The notes beneath the pieces were generated by a model, which saw nothing but the letters and a program-made list of their open reading frames with translations, was not told the origin of the DNA and did not search any database. Shown here one piece after another: positions 59,801 to 64,000 of a stretch of DNA of 64,000 nt. The stretch is from Gremmenia infestans (lineage: Eukaryota > Ascomycota > Leotiomycetes > Helotiales > Hamatocanthoscyphaceae): the NCBI GenBank assembly GCA_032629725.1, contig JAFEVB010000036.1, forward strand, positions 1,240,001 to 1,304,000, written 5' to 3'. The position numbers and the translations under genes are program-made. The first letter of the stretch is position 1. The number at the start of each line of letters is the position of its first letter.

Positions 59801-59845
59801 TACAATCTTCTTCAGCCTTGTGTCAACCCTTCTAGTCTCCCAAAC
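56844..59845. other. 3-kb gene-poor region
   Basis: No gene recognised. An ORF at 58849-59283 has no ATG at its start and no domain. GTACTGTA/TACAGTAC words recur (57217, 57267, 57543, 58004, 59091). No transposon ORF, terminal repeats or RNA gene were seen. Confidence 0.45.
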
Positions 59846-60743
59846 ATGGCCGCTGGACAGTATAGCGAGAACTCGGTCGAAAACCAATCCATGTCTATGG
59901 CAGCAGATTTGACTCCAGGCTTATACGATGGCACATCAAGCGAATCCTCAGCAAGTTCGCCTATGAACAATACTGTAAGTCGTGATGGCCTTCTGCAAAT
60001 CTAAGAACCTATTGAGGGAAGGGGAAGGCGCTGACGCTGACGCCGAGTAAAAGAATTTCGACAATTGCTACAGCGGAAACGGCTACATGGCATATCCGGC
60101 ATTTCCGATGCAACATTCTATGCATAGGGAAGGTATAGCGCCGGCAGGACTTATACCGGTTGAATTGAAAATTGAAGGCCTCTACGAGGACTATGATCGG
60201 AGACGAAAGAAGGACGGAAACGAGAAGATCGTATCAGGTCATGTACATTCGGTAGGTGGCCAATCATTTTTGGTTGTTCATAATACAACCCAACTAATGC
60301 TACACAGAGGCGGAGGGCACAGAACAGAGGTACATCATCGACATCTATTTATCCCACCTCTTCCTCAACGACTTGGAAGAGTTGACAATTATTCCAACCC
60401 CCTGAAGGCGAGCAGTAGCTGACTTTAGTCGTCAATAGCCTCGCAGAGAGCCTTTAGAGATCGGAAAGAAAAGCACATGAGGGAACTCGAACAACAACTA
60501 GGCGAACTCGAGGGTCGACACAATGATCTTTCCCGATCATTCGACTCCCTTCAAGTGGAACATACAAGCGTGAAGCACCAACTGGAAGGACTACGGGAGG
60601 AGAATGCTAGACTCCAAGGTTCTTCGAGGAGCTACCAAGCCAAGGAACACGAGGAACCCAACGGCGGGATCCTAGATCCGCTTCTGTTTGATGTGTCGGC
60701 ATTCTGCTTTGATCAAGAGGATCTACAAGACCACACCGTCTGA
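59846..60743 (+). CDS. Small bZIP transcription factor (AP-1/Yap-like basic region)
   Basis: Four exons, 59846-59974, 60054-60251, 60308-60329 (22 nt) and 60439-60743, join in phase to 217 aa. The basic region is assembled across the micro-exon: RRRAQNR then ASQRAFRDRKEKH, the N-x2-A-S-Q-x-A-F-R signature of fungal Yap-type bZIPs. A leucine-zipper helix follows with heptads in LEQQLGELEGRHNDLSRSF and LEGLREENARLQ. The C-terminus has DPLLFDVSAFCFDQEDL. The N-terminal half is Ser-rich, and no Cys-rich redox domain like that of Yap1 is present. A nuclear DNA-binding dimer is expected; targets are unknown. Skipping the 22-nt exon would shift the frame and destroy the basic region. Confidence 0.9.
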
Positions 60744-62575
60744 AGGTAGAATTGACCATGGGCGTGGTCGCTGGACCCTATGAGTGGTTTTCGGGGTGTT
60801 CTTTATGAGAAAATAGCCACTTGATATCACATAGTCCGGATGTGATTTGACGGCGCTGGCGTTGTTGGTATATCATTTGGGTGTAGGCGAATTCGCATCA
60901 CCAATATAGTGCAGGGAAGGAGGGCGAACAGAGATATCCAGGTCAGGTATCACCGTATCACAAAGCCACCAGAAAGAAGGACGGGGGTTCAGGTCGATTT
61001 TAGCAGCTTCAATGACGAATGAAACTACACAAAATGCGACTGGCAGAGTGCCCCCGGTTCTCTTCCCCCTATTTCCACATGCAATACGGTTATCTGCCCC
61101 TTGGTAGAAGCGTTGCAGGCCGAGTTTCCGTATAACTTTAGTGGACTGTTCTGTATGCGGCGGCAAAAAGCCATCATCTGAGAGTGAGCTGTGAGGATGA
61201 GTATTTCGTAGCCTTGCAGATGCAGACGTGCATGGACCCCGGAACCTTAGCTTGAGTGGGATGATGGGATGTCTTGTTGAATTTCACAGTTCATGCGTCT
61301 ACATGGTTGCTGCGCCTTTAAGCTTTCGGTGATAACGGGAAGCTTGCCTTGGGGGAAACCCCAGGTGACTGCCCGTGGGCGTGGAGAGGAACAGACAGGA
61401 ATAGGCACCCTTGGATTCCGTATTGAAATTTGATGATATTTATGAATTAACTTCCCGAATTTGATGATTCTTACCGTATCTATTGATTATTTGGTTATAT
61501 GGGAGATGATCGCACTATAATTAAAGTAGGAAAAATCGTATTCATAGACAATCTAACATTCAAGATAGGTTTAGTGCTGGTATCACAGGGGGTGATCACT
61601 TCTCACTAGCTAGTAGCTTATGAGACCTGATTCTGTGTTGCATTCGTGTTGTTCCTAGCTAAGTGTGGATGACAAGAGCGAAGAGGTTATGCCTCTGCAC
61701 CACTCAGTCATCGACGCTAGTGTCATGTGACCACATGTCCCAAAAAATCCTACATATATAACAGCTATTTATCCTATTATCAATCCTTAGCACTTTAAGA
61801 AATATAATAGATGAACAATTTTATAGTGAAAATTCTTAGATAAAGGCTGAATTTATATTCTTTAAGTGTCGCGGAGTAATTATAGGGTAAAAAGTATAGA
61901 AAAAAAATTGTATAAGATACCATGAAAGCATAAGGTTGGGTTTGCTATTACTTGATATTGAATAATGTTAAAGTATGGAGATTTCTCCGAGAACGGAGTA
62001 ATGTCGTTTCTAGCTGCCAAATAATACATGGATGGGATGGGTCATTCTGCTGTAGCGCCTTGATCACGTGTCTCTGCCTATGCATACAATAGAAGTTGTG
62101 ATAATCTACCTAGGTATGTTTATTTGCTCACATATCAAGGCAACTGTTGCAACACCATATATATGTGATGGGGAAGGATGTTTGTTTAAGGGAAATTGTG
62201 TCGGAGTTCTGTGCACCTGGCCTGGACTGGCCTCTGGCGGAACATTGTCTTTTAATTATTCAGCATCGGAATTTTAACCACGGGAGATGAGGATAGCTAT
62301 GAAGTTTTTTCTTGATTTGATAGCAATTCTACTCTAGATCTCTGGTGAAAATTTTCTTTTCCATTTGTGAAAAAGCATCTTCAGAACAAAACATAGGTAC
62401 TGAATCTCTTCTCTATTGCTCCTATCCCATCCCGCACTGCCAAGCCTTGCCCCACTACATTCTGACGACAGTCAAACTCAGAAATCCCACCGCTTCATCC
62501 CCTCCTCTTGCTCTCCCCCAACACCGTCCATAACTTCCACCTCCCCATCTATACCACACAAAAACAGTCGCAACC
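60744..62575. other. Intergenic region with AT-rich patch, transketolase promoter
   Basis: No gene recognised. About 61430-61560 and 61740-61960 are strikingly AT-rich with many TA steps. A CATGTG-AC-CACATG inverted repeat lies near 61734, and an E-box CACGTG is at 62065-62070. The last 150 bp are pyrimidine-rich, typical of a strongly expressed gene's leader. Confidence 0.5.
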
Positions 62576-64000
62576 ATGGGTTATACCGACGTTGATAAGC
62601 TGGCTATCAACACCATTCGACTTCTAGCCGTAAGCTCAGTCCTCGCATCTTCATACTAATTTTTACCCCTCTATCCACAACAAAAAGCCTCTCCCCCGCC
62701 TCTCTCGCTCAGCTCTTCGCTCTCCACAATGGAAACTGATATGTGTTTTCTAGGTCGATGCCACATTCGCTGCCAACTCGGGCCATCCCGGTGCTCCAAT
62801 GTAAGCTGCGCCATGTTATCGGAAAGTCTCGAATTAACCCCTCTATCTAGGGGAATGGCCCCAGTTGCCCACGTTCTATTCAACAAGATCATGAACTACA
62901 ACCCAAAGAACTCGTCATGGGTCAACCGCGATAGATTCGTCCTCTCGTAAGTTGGTCTACTTCAATCTTGCCATCTCAGAGTTTGCATTCTACAAGCCTT
63001 TCTCGGAGGAGCGAGCCCCATATGCTCTCAAAATGAACGACAGCTGCGTCAAACCTTACTTGACTATCAAATAAAACTGTTGCTGTATCTACCAGAAGCT
63101 TTGCGAGCCGTAGAAACATCAAAAGCTGCTCGCAAGAAATAGTTATTCATTTTGCCACCCGACCGGCTAACAACCTCTTAGCAACGGCCATGGCTGCATG
63201 CTTCAATATGCGCTCCTTCACCTTGCTGGGTACAAGATTTCTATCGATGATATCAAAGCTTTCCGGGTATGTATAGTCTATAAACCCAAATCAAGCTCGG
63301 TTGCTAATCCTTTATTTCCTCAGTCCATAGATAGCATCACCCCTGGTCACCCTGAGGCTCACGATACCGATGGCATTGAAGTCACCACAGGTCCTCTTGG
63401 CCAAGGTTTCTCGAACGCTGTTGGTCTTTCCATTGCTCAACACCACGCTTCTGCCGAATTCAACAAGCCCGGATTCGAATTGATCAACAACTACACATAC
63501 ACATTTTTGGGAGATGGCTGCATGCAAGAGGGTGTTGCTAGTGAAGCTGCTTCTCTTGCTGGTCATTTGCAACTTGGTAACTTGATTGCCATCTATGATG
63601 ACAACCATATCTCTATTGATGGCGACACCAATTGCTCCTTCACTGAAGACGTCATCAAGCGATTTGAAGCCTATGGCTGGCACACGGAGATTGTTGAGGA
63701 CGGTGACCATGACTTGGAGGCAATGGAGGCAGCAATCAAGAAATGCCAGAGTGTCAAGAACAAGCCATCTTTGATCAAGCTACGAACAACCATTGGTTTC
63801 GGCTCATTAGCACAAGGTACTGGTGGTGTTCACGGCTCTGCTCTCAAGGCCCCTGATATCAAGCAACTTAAGGAGAAGTTTGGCTTTGATACCGAGAAGA
63901 CGTTTGTTGTTCCCCAGGAAGTCTATGACTTGTACCACAAGCACGGCGCAGAAGGTGCCGCCAAAGAGCAAGAATGGACCCAGTTGCTCGAGAAATACTC
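62576..64000 (+). CDS. TKL1: Transketolase (partial, continues beyond the window)
   Basis: Exons 62576-62629, 62754-62800, 62851-62946, 63182-63266 and 63324 to the window end give the first 319 residues plus two bases of the next codon. It starts MGYTDVDKLAINTIRLLAVD. Hallmarks follow: ANSGHPGAPMGMAPVAHVL, NRDRFVLSNGHGCML, GPLGQGFSNAVGLSIA, and the thiamine-diphosphate motif beginning LGDGCMQEGVASEA and ending LIAIYDDNHISIDG. GGVHGSALKAPD comes later. Transketolase moves two-carbon units between sugar phosphates in the cytosolic non-oxidative pentose phosphate pathway. Four introns crowd the first 280 codons, whereas the remaining visible part is uninterrupted. Truncation is only by the window edge. 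Confidence 0.96.

Noticed and set aside
1..64000. Biosynthetic gene cluster or defence island
   Set aside because: No polyketide synthase, NRPS, terpene cyclase, NLR or nuclease genes; the genes are dispersed housekeeping functions.

Overview
The window is 64 kb of nuclear DNA from a filamentous ascomycete (Pezizomycotina). The evidence is intron-rich genes with short GT-AG introns (mostly 46-240 nt, several with TACTAAC/CTAAT-type branch sites), genes on both strands without operons, and typical fungal families: a hybrid SLN1-type histidine kinase, fungal MFS permeases, a C2H2-like family seen mainly in Pezizomycotina, ATG2 and SNU13. The protein flavour fits Leotiomycetes (Sclerotiniaceae or relatives), but that placement is inference only. 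Twenty protein-coding genes can be modelled. Eighteen close into complete reading frames with splice phases that add up. The first may extend left of the window, and the last (transketolase) runs off the right end.

Layout. 0-8 kb: a WD40 scaffold protein, an MFS sugar/quinate-type transporter and a small SCP2 protein with a peroxisomal AKL terminus, all on +. 8-16 kb: a large FG nucleoporin with a Ran-binding domain (+), convergent with a cytochrome b5-acyl-CoA dehydrogenase fusion (-). 18-31 kb: a C2H2-like protein, an ADA2-type adenosine deaminase and the long autophagy gene ATG2, all on +. 32-41 kb: a ubiquitin-like/AN1 zinc-finger fusion (+), class III alcohol dehydrogenase (-), a monocarboxylate-type MFS transporter (+), a CMD-fold protein (-), then the V-ATPase c subunit (-) divergent from SNU13 (+). 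42-51 kb: a Bmt6-like rRNA methyltransferase (+), an F-box/LRR-like protein (-) and an SLN1-type osmosensing histidine kinase (-). 53-64 kb: a Sac/hSac2 phosphoinositide phosphatase, a small bZIP factor and transketolase, all on +, separated by long gene-poor spacers.

The genes do not form a biosynthetic cluster or defence island. They are mostly housekeeping or conserved functions: nuclear transport, splicing, rRNA modification, vacuolar acidification, autophagy, glutathione-dependent formaldehyde oxidation, pentose phosphate pathway, osmosensing and phosphoinositide turnover. A few accessory transporters and regulators lie between them. Two products have, or may have, peroxisomal targeting (SCP2 protein and acyl-CoA dehydrogenase).

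No transposon, rRNA, convincing tRNA, CRISPR array or prophage was found. I did not find a clearly new biological system. The items most worth a second look are the ubiquitin-like/AN1 fusion that keeps an LRGG junction, an 8-bp word (GTACTGTA/TACAGTAC) recurring in intergenic DNA, the (CCCTT)10 plus G-quadruplex-like divergent promoter, palindromic GATA and GCGGGG sites upstream of ATG2 and the deaminase, and several micro-exons.
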